Source: Hygrophila difformis (Eukaryota; Streptophyta; Magnoliopsida; Lamiales; Acanthaceae). Taken from it: DNA of 64,000 nucleotides. The first letter of the stretch is position 1. Every line of letters starts with the position of its first letter. The notes under the pieces were generated by a model. The model saw nothing but the letters and a program-made list of their open reading frames with translations, was not told where the DNA came from and searched no databases. A program made the position numbers and the translations under genes. The stretch covers positions 19,615,050 through 19,679,049 of the forward strand of contig JAOANR010000003.1 in the NCBI GenBank assembly GCA_030278955.1, in the 5' to 3' direction. Positions 1 to 12,360 of the stretch are shown here, in pieces.

Positions 1-1088
1 TTTAATTATTAAATTTTAGTTTATTATTTAATCAATTTTAGTTTATTTAATTATTGAATTTAATATATTTTTAAAGTTTTTAGTTTAATTAATATTTTAT
101 TATTTTCTTAAATAATTAGTGATTAATTAATTTTTTTTATTTAATTAATGAATTATTCTATTATATTTTAAGTTATTAATTTACGTAAAAATATTATATA
201 TATTTAACAAACAGCATATAATAACATTACAAGTTGTGTAACCGGATGGCATGCGCATGGGTGAGAAATCTACTTACTTGTGTTCGAATCTTATCTTCAG
301 CATTTCGGGAGGAATTAATATATATGACACGTGGCGGGTTCTCGTTGGGGTCTGTAATTTTTTCCAATTTTTTTAAATATTTTTTTCCATTATTTTATTA
401 TTTAATATATTTTTATTAAATATTTCTTTAATAATTTTATAATTTAATTATTTTATTTTAGCCATTTAATTAATTAATTATTTATTAATTAATTAATTTA
501 TTTATTTATTAATTTAATTATTGAATTCAATAATTTATTTAATTAATTTTATTTTTAGTTTTTGACTTCATAGCATTTTTATTAAAAATAAATTTATGTT
601 ATTATTTACATTTATTTTAATTTTTGAATAATTTTATTATTTTATTTAATTAATTGATTTCAGTTTTTTATTTAATTAATTTTATTTTGTTTTATTTAAT
701 TAATAAATTTTTATTATTTAATTATTAAATTTTAGTTTATTATTTAATCAATTTTAGTTTATTTAATTATTTAATTTAATATTTATTAAAAGTTTTTAGT
801 TTAATTAATATTTTATTATTTTCTTAAATAATTAGTGATTAATTAATTTTGCCCATTAATTTAATTTTATATTTTATTTAGTTAATGAATTATTCTATTA
901 CATTTTAAGTTATTAATTTACGTAAAAATGTTATGTATATTTAACAAACTGCATATAATGACATGAAAAGTTGTGTAACCAGATGACATGCGCATGGGTG
1001 AGAAATCTACTTACTTGCGTTCGAATCTCATTTTCAGCATTTGGGGAGGAATTAATATATATGACGCATGGCGGGTTCTCATTGGTGG
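1..1088. repeat. Direct duplication of ~350 bp inside the CACTA end
   Basis: Bases 1-355 recur at about 717-1088 with an offset of 716-737 bp (indels between). The clearest shared block is the GC-richer part near 233-345 and 970-1085 (GTGAGAAATCTACTTACTTG, then GTTCGAATC). Each copy contains a GTTCGAATC string resembling a Pol III B box, but no convincing A box pairs with it. The intervening 356-716 is AT-rich TTAATTAA-type sequence with nothing recognisable. Confidence 0.8.
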
Positions 1089-1423
1089 TGCAAAGGCTAG
1101 CAAAGGTGGTTAGGGTTGAGCATGGTGATGTTGAGGTCGTGGGTTCGCCCTCCTGAGCACATTTTATTGTATATAAGAGATTTGCCGACCCCAATTGCAG
1201 TCGGTAACTTCGGGTCCACGAGGTCCCCAGACCTCGCTTACCGACCCCAATGTTGGTCGGTAATGAGGTCGGTAATTTTCGACCCCCAGAATCTATGGTC
1301 GGCACCAGATTACCTATCATCAAAATCCCGACCCATGCTTGAGGTCGGTAAACCTGAAAACGACCCGTATTACCTAGTTACCGATCCCATTTTGGGTAGG
1401 TAAATCCAAAATTTCTTGTAGTG
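1..1423. mobile_element. CACTA (En/Spm-type) transposon, partial, one end only
   Basis: The last bases, read on the minus strand from 1423, are CACTACAAGAAATTTTGG, the canonical plant CACTA terminal inverted repeat. From about 1170 to 1420 there are many subterminal copies of TACCGACC/GGTCGGTAA in both orientations, the expected transposase-binding array. The other terminus lies left of the window. The possible 3-bp target duplication next to 1423 (aag) cannot be checked. Interior sequence is AT-rich and non-coding; I see no transposase in this part, so it may be a non-autonomous copy or only the tail of a larger one. Confidence 0.85.
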
Positions 1424-1993
1424 AAGTAAGAAATTTGTCCATATCATTGGTGTGGTTTAGAAGACCGCGACTGATCCATAAAAGGGAATAAATAGAAAAA
1501 ATAGCAGGTCGTATCAATGGTGAGTTTTTGCTTTTTATCGCTTCGGTACAAAGTCTTGTTCGAATTCTTGGAATGGAAATATTTTCGGTTAAGAAAAATA
1601 ACTCATATAAAATGAGTATAAATGATATTTATGTGACCTATAAAGAACAATTCAGCAAAATAAATAGGTAGTTTCAGCTAAATGAATAATTATTTTAACT
1701 AAATAGCTTAATTATACAACTATATATATATATATCAAATAGCTGAATTATAAATCTCAAATAACTGAAATGCATAACATGTTTTGTTAAAAGTAAATCT
1801 AACATAAAGTTTTAACACTGGTGGCATATAGATCGATTTATATGCCGCCAGTACAATTCAAAGATATAGAATTATGAAGTACATAGAAGCTAGATTAATT
1901 GTATAAATCGTTGAAGTATAAATCGATGAATGATAACCAACTAAAAGCTGGAGTAAATAAAGTACTTGACGATCTCTGTACATACTTCCAAAA
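1424..1993. other. Left flank between CACTA end and putative MULE
   Basis: AT-rich sequence of no recognisable coding content. It contains a short TATATATATA run near 1720. No protein similarity, RNA gene or repeat boundary recognised here. Confidence 0.4.
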
Positions 1994-2003
1994 TAAAAAT
2001 GTA
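1994..2003. repeat. Candidate MULE target-site duplication, left copy
   Basis: TAAAAATGTA, repeated exactly at 61819-61828 outside the right inverted repeat. Mutator-superfamily duplications are 8-11 bp. The sequence is AT-rich, so chance is possible. Confidence 0.45.
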
Positions 2004-2010
2004 CATATAA

Positions 2011-2195
2011 TGGTCTCTGTTGACCTGTCAGAATTTACCAGTAACTTTATTACCCGCCGCCTTACGCATGTTAGTTTTTTACCCGAAAAGACTGAAAAGC
2101 CTTTGGCCCGGACACTTGGCCCGGACCGGGCCAAAGGTAATGCCCTGGCCAAAGCTTTAATTAATAAAACGTAATTAGTATGTACTTGGCCCGGA
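2011..2195 (+). repeat. Left terminal inverted repeat with GGCCCGG subterminal motifs
   Basis: 2019-2110 is the inverted counterpart of 61714-61810. Immediately inward (2101-2195) are copies of TTGGCCCGG and CCGGGCCAA, the motif that also lines the right end. E1 is inserted at 2205 just inside this array, and the array resumes after it at 12293. Confidence 0.7.
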
Positions 2196-2204
2196 CATAT
2201 ACAC

Positions 2205-5200
2205 TATAACACTCTATAAAATATTAAATAAGATTTTAAATTTAAATAAATAAATATCCTAAATTTCCATAAAATTTAAAATGTTTTTAAGAGGATGACA
2301 TATTTTCGAAGCAACGATTATTTAATCGGATTTAATATAAATTAATTAGTCATTTTAAAAGCTAAATTCCCTACATGCATTGTAGCGCAAATTAAATCCT
2401 AATCGCGTGATGGGCGGACGCCGAGAACTTTGGAGTATAGATCCATTGCTTTATAAATGTTGGATTAATTAATAATGAAGAACTATATTATAAAATTAAT
2501 CATTATGATTGGATTAATCATTATAAGAATTAAACCCAATTATGGAAATCAAGGATGATCCTTTTATTTAATAAATTATTCAATTAGGAGATTTGAATTA
2601 TTTTAAGTTCATAGATTTTAATTGCAAGAGTACAATTTAATATTAAAGGATGGATTAAAATGTAGGATGAAAACCTAGGACTTGTTTAAAGTAATGGCTA
2701 ATTAAATTATGAAATTAACAAGTGATCGAATGGTAATTAATAAAATTATCCAATCTAAGGGATTGAAGTAATCATTTTACTAATGACAACAAGTTAATAG
2801 GTGAATTAATACATTAAATCCATTAAATTAAATTACAAGTGTAAAGACCATTCAAAATTAAATTAAGTTCTTATAATTAAATTAAAATACTTAACACATG
2901 TCCGACTTCTAATTGAGATGGTCCCGAATTGGAAAATGTGGAGTCTTGGATTACTCGATTAGTGATACCGAATTATTAAGTCCATAATATAAGTCAATTA
3001 TGTCCATTATTATAGATTGGGCCAACTAAATTAAGTAGTGTAATAGGCAAATAAAGAAAATTGTTTAAGCCCAAATTAAACTAAACCCAACACTAAACCA
3101 AGCCCAACATGAGAAGCCCACCCCCTGGCCCAAACCACCAAAACCCTAACCCTAACATTTTTGCCCAGCCGCCACCCCTTCTTTTCCGGCGCCGTCATCG
3201 CCGCCGGCGAGCCTCCGGCCGCCGCCGGCCGACCACCCCGCACTCGCCCACCACCAGATTTTCCTCCCCGCTCCAATCCGGCCACCACCGCAGCAACACC
3301 ACCACTGCCCACCTCCATTTTTGCCTCCACCGCCAAGGCAGTCACGGCCGCCGCCGCCCCTCCTCCATCTCCGCCTCCCTTAAACCACACCACCACCACC
3401 ATTCCTTCTCAAAACCAACAAACCAATAATCAAAACAAAAAGAAGAAAGATGGGGACAGAGAAGAAAGGGGGAGGAATAAAAAAAAAAAAAGGGCGACGG
3501 AGCCCTTTGCCGCCGCCGCCTTCAACCGAGCGCCGCCGCCGCCACCCAGCCGACGCCATCCCTCCATCCATTTTCTCAAGCCGCCGCCCTGCCGCCCCAT
3601 CACCGCTGCCTTCATCCCCTCTTCCTCACCATCCAATTTCCAAAACAAAAGTAAAAACGAAAGGAGAAGGGAAGAAGAATAAGAAGAAGAAAGGGATGCC
3701 CGAGTTCGAAGCCGCCGCCGGGCCTTCGTCGTCGCCGCCGCCCGGGGCTGCGGGCACCAGCCTCTCTCCGGCGTCTTTCTCTCGCCTCCGGTGAAGACCC
3801 GGCGAGTACAAATTCAAAATGGATGAGGCAGCTTTGGACCAAAAAGCTGTGAGGAGGACATGGAGCAGGAGAAGGACAATGAGATGGAGACAAAATAAAC
3901 CAAACAGAGAAAGTTTATACTGAGAAATGGGAAAGGGGAGGGGGCGAGTAAGAAGGAAGAGGAAAGGGAGTTCTGCGGATTTTTGGGAAAAGCTGAGAGA
4001 ATTAAATGCTCTCTGATATATCCATGAGGTACAAGTAGAGAGGGATGAGTTGTGTGTTTTACCTGGACAGTGGAAACCTACGAAATCCCCTATATAAACC
4101 CCTCCTCCCCAACCAAAATTTTCGCACCATCTTCATTTTATTCTCCTCTCCCAAGTTCTGATTATTTTAGTATTCTTGTAAGATTTTAGTAACATTATTA
4201 GAGGTATAGGTAGTCTAGCAGTTAAGATTTGAGTGAGATTTTCGGTGCAAGCCAAGGAGCTTTAGAGCTGAGTAAGGATTAATACAGATAGCTAGTCCGT
4301 GAGAGTGTTCGGGTAAGATTTATTAAATTGGAAAATTTTAGTATTATTTCCATTAAAATATCATTATAGCAAATAATGTTAATATTATAATTTTTGCTAG
4401 TCAAATAGCTGTAAAGGGATATCTGCCCGTAGGCCGTGCGTGTGTCGTGTCCATTCCATCCACGGTGACGGTAAGTAGATTTTTACTCTTTGGAGTAAGC
4501 CTTAATTTATTTAGCTTAAGCATAAATTTTAAATACCGTTTTCTTATTTTTAAATTTATGCTTATAGCTCCCTACTGTTTTTGGATTACTGGTATGCCAT
4601 TTTACTGTGCTTTATGATGTTCGCAACTATTCACAAAATCCTTCGGATTTTTGAGCTCATTGTTACGGGGATGAGCGATGTGCCATGGGTCGCAGCTGCC
4701 CAACTCCCACGCTGTTGTGCACTTAATCGCCACGCGGGGACTATCGGGACTCACAGCTCGGCGCTATGGTCTTCTCTCATAGTGGGCTTGAGGAAATTTC
4801 TTACCTCCCCCACACCCTTGAGTGCATGTGGGACTTGAGTCCGACAAAACAGGGACCCCACCTTCGAGTGGGACTAGAGCCCTAGAGCGGAACCCCACAC
4901 ACGGTGGCTGAAATATTTAAATTTCGGTAACGCATATTGCTGTATTATCTTTTCCCGGGATTTAGATTAATATTGACTTTATGTATGAATTATTCTCGTT
5001 TTAGCATACCATGACCATAACTGTTGTCTTTAAATTATTTCTGCTACCCTATCTCCTCCGGGAGTAAACTTCTACTTACTCAGCGATTGTTTTCGCTGAC
5101 TCTACACTTGTCACCATTTTCTTTCAGGTTTCAGATCTGCAAGGTTCGATAGAGCATATTTTGCACGGGCACGGTATGGGGTATTAATTAAAAGAATGTA

Positions 5201-5776
5201 TATTTTTAAAATCCCCTATGGGGATAAAACTTATTTCTTGGCATAGATAAATTTTTATGAGGCAAAGAAAATTTTTATAAAGCATGGGGAATTATTTATC
5301 AAGCATGAATAAATATTTGGGTTTTATCCCGTTTATGCAAACGTTGTGCCCTACTGTTAAAACAATGCATTTTTGCATTTAGCAGTGTTATTTTTGAAAT
5401 ACGAGATAGACAACCCCTCATTATAATATTTTGAAATGCGAGGTACAACCTCTTTTAAAATAAAAATTTCCATGGATTTATTCCATTCCTATTATTGAGC
5501 TCATTTGAGGAATGCGTTCCTCCGTTTGGTTACGCTATACCAAACATTTTTATTAAGCTTATTTTATACTTGTTACGGTATTATAAGCTTTTGTGCAGAG
5601 TATATGCTAACTTGCCCGGGAAGTGGTTAGCATATGCATTAAACTCTGACGTTCTGCACTCATTATTTTTAGCCTTAGCGTATTTCGGGCGGTCCGGAAT
5701 ACGTGGCGGTAGCACCCCACCCATTGTTCCCGCACTTTTCTTCCGCTGCATCCTTAGGGAAAATGGGGGTGTTACA
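2205..5776 (+). repeat. E1 5' LTR
   Basis: Begins TATAACACTC and ends GGGTGTTACA, so the termini are TA...CA rather than TG...CA. About 936 bp in is CCCTAACCCTAAC, followed by a very GC-rich, proline/alanine-coding-looking stretch (3110-3790) that is LTR, not a gene. A TATA box is at 4091. The 3' part (4480-4600, CTTTGGAGTAAGCC region) is conserved with the E4 LTR. Confidence 0.93.
4091..4098 (+). promoter_or_regulatory. TATA box in E1 5' LTR
   Basis: TATATAAA followed by a C-rich, CTCCTCCCC-type sequence and a pyrimidine-rich leader, the usual look of a plant Pol II start. It would mark the U3/R boundary roughly 30 bp downstream. The copy in the 3' LTR is at 10602. Confidence 0.65.
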
Positions 5777-5779
5777 GAT

Positions 5780-5791
5780 TGGTATCAGAGC
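5780..5791 (+). promoter_or_regulatory. E1 primer-binding site
   Basis: TGGTATCAGAGC, complementary to the 3' end of plant initiator-Met tRNA, 3 nt after the 5' LTR. Confidence 0.9.
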
Positions 5792-5799
5792 TCATTTTG

Positions 5800-6200
5800 C
5801 TCTTGGAATTTGTGCATTTAAATTATTTAAAATTTATGCACCAGAAATTATTTTTGAAAGTTCTATGGCTATGCAAGTAGTGTATTTAAATTATTAAATT
5901 TTTACACGAAAAGCCTTGGAGGTATTTTTACAATGGGAAGATGTGCATTCAAATTACTTAAGTTTTGGGCACATGAGAGATTATTTTAAAGCATGGTTGC
6001 TATGCTAGTAGTGCATTTAAAATTTTTAAAATTTGTGCACGAAGGAATTATTTTGGAGCATTTTTGCCCAAGGAAGTGGTGCATTTAAATTATTACAATT
6101 TTTGCACGAAAATAATTTTTGAAAAAGACTATGCCAAGTATTTTAAAAGTTATATTTTGGGATGGGAACACACACACATTATGCATATAGGCACGAGCAG
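5800..6200 (+). repeat. E1 leader with repeated hairpin units
   Basis: Four to five degenerate units of about 80 bp, each with GTGCATTTAAA ... AATTTTTGCAC-type inverted ends followed by AATTATTTTTGAA. The same series, and the downstream block ATGCATATAGGCACGAGCAG, occurs in the leader of E4 (minus strand, 45730-46000). Conservation between an autonomous and a non-autonomous element suggests a cis signal such as packaging or dimerisation; that is inference. Confidence 0.65.
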
Positions 6201-6242
6201 AATTTTGGTTGTTATAAGTTTCCTGATAAGAATTTTTCCCAG

Positions 6243-6689
6243 ATGTCGGACCAGGCACTTTCGGCATTTAGTGACACCGTGGCCCACTTGACTAGGGACG
6301 TGACCAGACTCGAGCACAAAGTCTGCGGCCTTGAGGCCAAGAAAGCCCAATTGAGGGCAAGGCGGAAAGAAGTGGAAGCTCAGGTGGAGACCGAAACTCG
6401 CCTGAGGGTGCAGATGCAGGACTACCTCGAGGCTGTCGCTCAGCGACAGGATGGCGAGATTGCGAGACAGCGACAGAGGATCGCTGCGCTGGAGACACAC
6501 ACCATCTCGCTCTTCAAGGAGCTTCACCATCTTCGGACCGAGTGGGGACCCGAGGGGTGGATGCGCACGGACATACTAGACCGTATTCATAAGTACACTT
6601 CTATGGAGAACGCGCCCGCGTCCACCAGTGCAGCGGCAGCCGGGGAACCCGCGCACGAGGGGTCAGACCACGAGGGGTCCGGCGAGTAG
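6243..6689 (+). CDS. E1 coiled-coil protein (148 aa), function unknown
   Basis: The frame opens earlier, but the ATG at 6243 (MSDQALSAFSDT) starts the compositionally uniform protein; it stops at 6689 with TAG. Residues about 10-110 are rich in E, R, Q, K and L with heptad-like spacing and no proline, predicting a long coiled coil; the tail (120-148) is low-complexity A/S/E/G. There is no zinc knuckle, protease or polymerase motif. It occupies the position of gag in the partner E4. It could be a structural, gag-substituting protein that lets the element's RNA join particles made by E4, or a captured host fragment. GC content is higher than the surrounding interior, consistent with selection or recent acquisition. 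Confidence 0.6.
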   Translation: MSDQALSAFSDTVAHLTRDVTRLEHKVCGLEAKKAQLRARRKEVEAQVETETRLRVQMQDYLEAVAQRQDGEIARQRQRIAALETHTISLFKELHHLRTEWGPEGWMRTDILDRIHKYTSMENAPASTSAAAAGEPAHEGSDHEGSGE

Positions 6690-8701
6690 GATGAGGGACT
6701 CGGTCGTTTCCCTCATGAGCCGTCTTCCACCTATCTCTAGCTACCTTCACGTATCACATTTCCTTAGTGTCTAGTTCCCAGAACCTAGTCGCTTTATTTA
6801 GGACCTATTATTTAGACAATGACTACAGTAGATGACGGTATCTGCACTTAGTTTTACTTTTATCATCGGTAAGATCTCGGGGACGTTTACCCCAACAGTA
6901 GATCTACCAAATCATGGCGTTATATCGAACCGGCCTTGAGCCATTTTGCGTTATCGGATATATAACTGAATTTCTACTATCATGCTTTGCTCTAGCATTA
7001 TTTATAAGCTTAATTAAGGTGATGCCTTAGACTCGTAAGAACACAATTTATGTGTTAACCACGACAATCACACAGATAACCAAGAATAAGATTTTTCTAA
7101 ATAATATATAGTCTTAAAGATAAGACTCGGTTGTCATGAAATGGAACCAAAAGAATTATAAACTCACCACGAGTTCTACAAAATATTCACAAAGTTCCCC
7201 TAAATTCATACGCCAATTGGCAAAGGAAGTTAAATATCTACCAAGAATAATTTACCTCAGTGAGTGCTTAACTGATTAGCTTAAGACGGTAAATTCTATC
7301 CTTTAGGTTTAATAACTTGGAACCCAATCCTTTATTAAGATGATCTACTAATTAAGACTTGATGGAATAGTTGGGAATTACTTTTATCTACCTCGATACA
7401 ATTCCCAAATAAGCTATGAAAAAGTTTTCTCCTTCAACGATAATACTAATAACGAGAACGACGATAGTAATGATAATGATAATAACAACAACCACAACAA
7501 AAATAAAACTACACAAGAGCCTATGATACGATGGATTGAGTACTATGGATTGCCAAGGACAAAGCTTATAATTGAGGACGGAAGATTTTACACCCGATAA
7601 AAATTTAAAATTCATAACTACCAAGATACGGTGGATAACCCATTGTTGGAAATGTCATTTATCAAGGTGATAACTCACCAAGCAAGAGAATTCTTCATTG
7701 AAATTATTATTATTTAAATGAACACCTATTAAGGTAGCCTAATAAATAGAGAACTAACAACAAGACATATTAAGGAGGATATTCATTATAAATTTTATAG
7801 GCCAAGCAATTGGACCTAAACCACTTTCGTGTAACCCTGGGTCGGGTATCCAAGAAGAATAATTAACTAGCATGTGGAAATTTCAAGTGACCAAGACTTG
7901 GAAATAATTAAAAGATTCACATGTGTACAACTAAAGACGATTAATGATGGACTTTAGACGTGAACGTTTCCGGTTAAGGATGAGCTGAGTTGGATTTCCA
8001 AAGGATTTAAATTTTATCCATTTTGGGATGAACTCGAGGAACTTACTTTAATATTTTTAAAATGTAAAGGACGCTCCAAGCATAACAATTAATTATCGGA
8101 CCAAGTATATCAAGCAAAATTGACCAAGTGTTTCGAAACGATTATATAATTTTTTCTAAGGACAACAGTTTACCAACAAGAAAAGTGGAATTTATTAAGG
8201 ATTAGAGTATACACAAATGAAGCCTATCAATTTAAATTGAGTCATTGAAAAAAAAAAAAAAAAAAAAAAAAACCCCAAAATGGATAAAAGTTAGCATATC
8301 GATAGATCTTTTTGACCTAGGCTTATTAAGATATAGGGAATGGATAAATAATTAAATGAGATAGTCTATCTTTATCTCCTACGAAGTGAATGGAGTGCGG
8401 AGCCGTTAGCATACCCCGGTAAAGAAAGCTTCACGAGAAAGATGAACCAATCCATATTTGACCTCAATAATTAAGGACCATATATAAAATTTTTTGAGAT
8501 ACCGACAGAATTAAAATGAGACGATTCCTGCCATGTACAGGATATACCTGAGGAGACCAAGCGGATATTAGGAATAAATGTTTGTGGCCAATTGAAGGAA
8601 ATGGAGATTAATAGGTAAGAATGATAAAAGCTTCCTATAAAACATGATTATGAATTACTCTTAAGTTTCGTCGTGAGGCTTCGAGGGCGAAGCCTTATTT
8701 T
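6690..8701 (+). other. E1 interior without coding content
   Basis: About 2 kb of AT-rich sequence with stops in all frames, including a poly-A run at 8249-8272. No reverse transcriptase or integrase remnant was recognised, so this looks like replaced or long-decayed sequence as in large retrotransposon derivatives. Confidence 0.6.
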
Positions 8702-8714
8702 AAGGAGGATAGAC
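8702..8714 (+). promoter_or_regulatory. E1 polypurine tract
   Basis: AAGGAGGATAGAC directly before the 3' LTR. The preceding GCTTCGAGG..GAAGCCTTATTTTAA is matched in E4 on the minus strand (40852-40895). Confidence 0.75.
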
Positions 8715-11700
8715 TATAACACTCTATAAAATATTAAATAAGATTTTAAATTTAAATAAATAAATATCCTAAATTTCCATAAAATTTAAAATATTTTTAA
8801 GAGGATGACATATTTTCGAAGCAACGATTATTTAATCGGATTTAATATAAATTAATTAGTCATTTTAAAAGCTAAATTCCCTACATGCATTGTAGCGCAA
8901 ATTAAATCCTAATCGCGTGATGGGCGGACGCCAAGAACTTTGGAGTATAGATCCATTGCTTTATAAATGTTGGATTAATTAATAATGAAGAACTATATTA
9001 TAAAATTAATCATTATGATTGGATTAATCATTATAAGAATTAAACCCAATTATGGAAATCAAGGATGATCCTTTTATTTAATAAATTATTCAATTAGGAG
9101 ATTTGAATTATTTTAAGTTCATAGATTTTAATTGCAAGAGTACAATTTAATATTAAAGGATGGATTAAAATGTAGGATGAAAACCTAGGACTTGTTTAAA
9201 GTAATGGCTAATTAAATTATGAAATTAACAAGTGATCGAATGGTAATTAATAAAATTATCCAATCTAAGGGATTGAAGTAATCATTTTACTAATGACAAC
9301 AAGTTAATAGGTGAATTAATACATTAAATCCATTAAATTAAATTACAAGTGTAAAGACCATTCAAAATTAAATTAAGTTCTTATAATTAAATTAAAATAC
9401 TTAACACATGTCCGACTTCTAATTGAGATGGTCCCGAATTGGAAAATGTGGAGTCTTGGATTACTCGATTAGTGATACCGAATTATTAAGTCCATAATAT
9501 AAGTCAATTATGTCCATTATTATAGATTGGGCCAACTAAATTAAGTAGTGTAATAGGCAAATAAAGAAAATTGTTTAAGCCCAAATTAAACTAAACCCAA
9601 CACTAAACCAAGCCCAACATGAGAAGCCCACCCCCTGGCCCAAACCACCAAAACCCTAACCCTAACATTTTTGCCCAGCCGCCACCCCTTCTTTTCCGGC
9701 GCCGTCATCGCCGCCGGCGAGCCTCCGGCCGCCGCCGGCCGACCACCCCGCACTCGCCCACCACCAGATTTTCCTCCCCGCTCCAATCCGGCCACCACCG
9801 CAGCAACACCACCACTGCCCACCTCCATTTTTGCCTCCACCGCCAAGGCAGTCACGGCCGCCGCCGCCCCTCCTCCATCTCCGCCTCCCTTAAACCACAC
9901 CACCACCACCATTCCTTCTCAAAACCAACAAACCAATAATCAAAACAAAAAGAAGAAAGATGGGGACAGAGAAGAAAGGGGGAGGAATAAAAAAAAAAAA
10001 AAGGGCGACGGAGCCCTTTGCCGCCGCCGCCTTCAACCGAGCGCCGCCGCCGCCACCCAGCCGACGCCATCCCTCCATCCATTTTCTCAAGCCGCCGCTC
10101 TGCCGCCCCATCACCGCTGCCTTCATCCCCTCTTCCTCACCATCCAATTTCCAAAACAAAAGTAAAAACGAAAGGAGAAGGGAAGAAGAATAAGAAGAAG
10201 AAAGGGATGCCCGAGTTCGAAGCCGCCGCCGGGCCTTCGTCGTCGCCGCCGCCCGGGGCTGCGGGCACCAGCCTCTCTCCGGCGTCTTTCTCTCGCCTCC
10301 GGTGAAGACCCGGCGAGTACAAATTCAAAATGGATGAGGCAGCTTTGGACCAAAAAGCTGTGAGGAGGACATGGAGCAGGAGAAGGACAATGAGATGGAG
10401 ACAAAATAAACCAAACAGAGAAAGTTTATACTGAGAAATGGGAAAGGGGAGGGGGCGAGTAAGAAGGAAGAGGAAAGGGAGTTCTGCGGATTTTTGGGAA
10501 AAGCTGAGAGAATTAAATGCTCTCTGATATATCCATGAGGTACAAGTAGAGAGGGATGAGTTGTGTGTTTTACCTGGACAGTGGAAACCTACGAAATCCC
10601 CTATATAAACCCCTCCTCCCCAACCAAAATTTTCGCACCATCTTCATTTTATTCTCCTCTCCCAAGTTCTGATTATTTTAGTATTCTTGTAAGATTTTAG
10701 TAACATTATTAGAGGTATAGGTAGTCTAGCAGTTAAGATTTGAGTGAGATTTTCGGTGCAAGCCAAGGAGCTTTAGAGCTGAGTAAGGATTAATACAGAT
10801 AGCTAGTCCGTGAGAGTGTTCGGGTAAGATTTATTAAATTGGAAAATTTTAGTATTATTTCCATTAAAATATCATTATAGCAAATAATGTTAATATTATA
10901 ATTTTTGCTAGTCAAATAGCTGTAAAGGGATATCTGCTCGTAGGCCGTGCGTGTGTCGTGTCCATTCCATCCACGGTGACGGTAAGTAGATTTTTACTCT
11001 TTGGAGTAAGCCTTAATTTATTTAGCTTAAGCATAAATTTTAAATACCGTTTTCTTATTTTTAAATTTATGCTTATAGCTCCCTACTGTTTTTGGATTAC
11101 TGGTATGCCATTTTACTGTGCTTTATGATGTTCGCAACTATTCACAAAATCCTTCGGATTTTTGAGCTCATTGTTACGGGGATGAGCGATGTGCCATGGG
11201 TCGCAGCTGCCCAACTCCCACGCTGTTGTGCACTTAATCGCCACGCGGGGACTATCGGGACTCACAGCTCGGCGCTATGGTCTTCTCTCATAGTGGGCTT
11301 GAGGAAATTTCTTACCTCCCCCACACCCTTGAGTGCATGTGGGACTTGAGTCCGACAAAACAGGGACCCCACCTTCGAGTGGGACTAGAGCCCTAGAGCG
11401 GAACCCCACACACGGTGGCTGAAATATTTAAATTTCGGTAACGCATATTGCTGTATTATCTTTTCCCGGGATTTAGATTAATATTGACTTTATGTATGAA
11501 TTATTCTCGTTTTAGCATACCATGACCATAACTGTTGTCTTTAAATTATTTCTGCTACCCTATCTCCTCCGGGAGTAAACTTCTACTTACTCAGCGATTG
11601 TTTTCGCTGACTCTACACTTGTCACCATTTTCTTTCAGGTTTCAGATCTGCAAGGTTCGATAGAGCATATTTTGCACGGGCACGGTATGGGGTATTAATT

Positions 11701-12287
11701 AAAAGAATGTATATTTTTAAAATCCCCTATGGGGATAGAACTTATTTCTTGGCATAGATAAATTTTTATGAGGCAAAGAAAATTTTTATAAAGCATGGGG
11801 AATTATTTATCAAGCATGAATAAATATTTGGGTTTTATCCCGTTTATGCAAACGTTGTGCCCTACTGTTAAAACAATGCATTTTTGCATTTAGCAGTGTT
11901 ATTTTTGAAATACGAGATAGACAACCCCTCATTATAATATTTTGAAATGCGAGGTACAACCTCTTTTAAAATAAAAATTTCCATGGATTTATTCCATTCC
12001 TATTATTGAGCTCATTTGAGGAATGCGTTCCTCCGTTTGGTTACGCTATACCAAACATTTTTATTAAGCTTATTTTATACTTGTTACGGTATTATAAGCT
12101 TTTGTGCAGAGTATATGCTAACTTGCCCGGGAAGTGGTTAGCATATGCATTAAACTCTGACATTCTGCACTCATTATTTTTAGCCTTAGCGTATTTCGGG
12201 CGGTCCGGAATACGTGGCGGTAGCACCCCACCCATTGTTCCCGCACTTTTCTTCCGCTGCATCCTTAGGGAAAATGGGGGTGTTACA
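8715..12287 (+). repeat. E1 3' LTR
   Basis: Near-identical to 2205-5776. Visible differences include CG-to-CA type changes (near 8933 and 12161) and one extra A in the poly-A run near 9990. TATA box copy at 10602-10609. Ends GGGTGTTACA then TSD tacac. Confidence 0.93.
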
Positions 12288-12292
12288 TACAC

Positions 12293-12360
12293 TTGGCCCG
12301 GAGCATAAACATGCCCGGGCCAAGCTAGGTTTTAGGGTTTTCCGGGCCAAGTTAGGGTTA
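12293..12360. repeat. GGCCCGG motif array, continuation after E1
   Basis: Three copies of TTGGCCCGG/CCGGGCCAAG in alternating orientation. It is the right-hand half of the MULE left subterminal array cut by E1. Confidence 0.75.

Larger units (their letters stand above)
2205..12287 (+). mobile_element. E1: non-autonomous Ty3/gypsy-type LTR retrotransposon
   Basis: Two LTRs (2205-5776, 8715-12287) of 3,572 and 3,573 bp flank a 2.94-kb interior. The element has TSD tacac (2200-2204, 12288-12292), a primer-binding site TGGTATCAGAGC and a purine-rich tract before the right LTR. Interior lacks protease, reverse transcriptase, RNase H and integrase; only a 148-aa coiled-coil ORF stands out. LTR ends, leader and polypurine context match E4, the probable source of enzymes. 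I noticed only about half a dozen substitutions between the LTRs, nearly all transitions, plus one poly-A length change, so the insertion is young. It split the GGCCCGG array of the MULE left end. Confidence 0.93.

Noticed and set aside
234..300. tRNA or SINE head suggested by GTTCGAATC
   Set aside because: No A box or cloverleaf could be formed; better explained as part of the duplicated CACTA interior.
3139..3154. Telomere-like CCCTAACCCTAAC string
   Set aside because: Only two imperfect units, inside an LTR; not an interstitial telomere array.
3109..3794. Several overlapping Pro/Ala/Arg-rich open frames on both strands (repeated at 9619-10305)
   Set aside because: They lie in the GC-rich part of the E1 LTR and occur in all frames; GC-rich DNA lacks stops.
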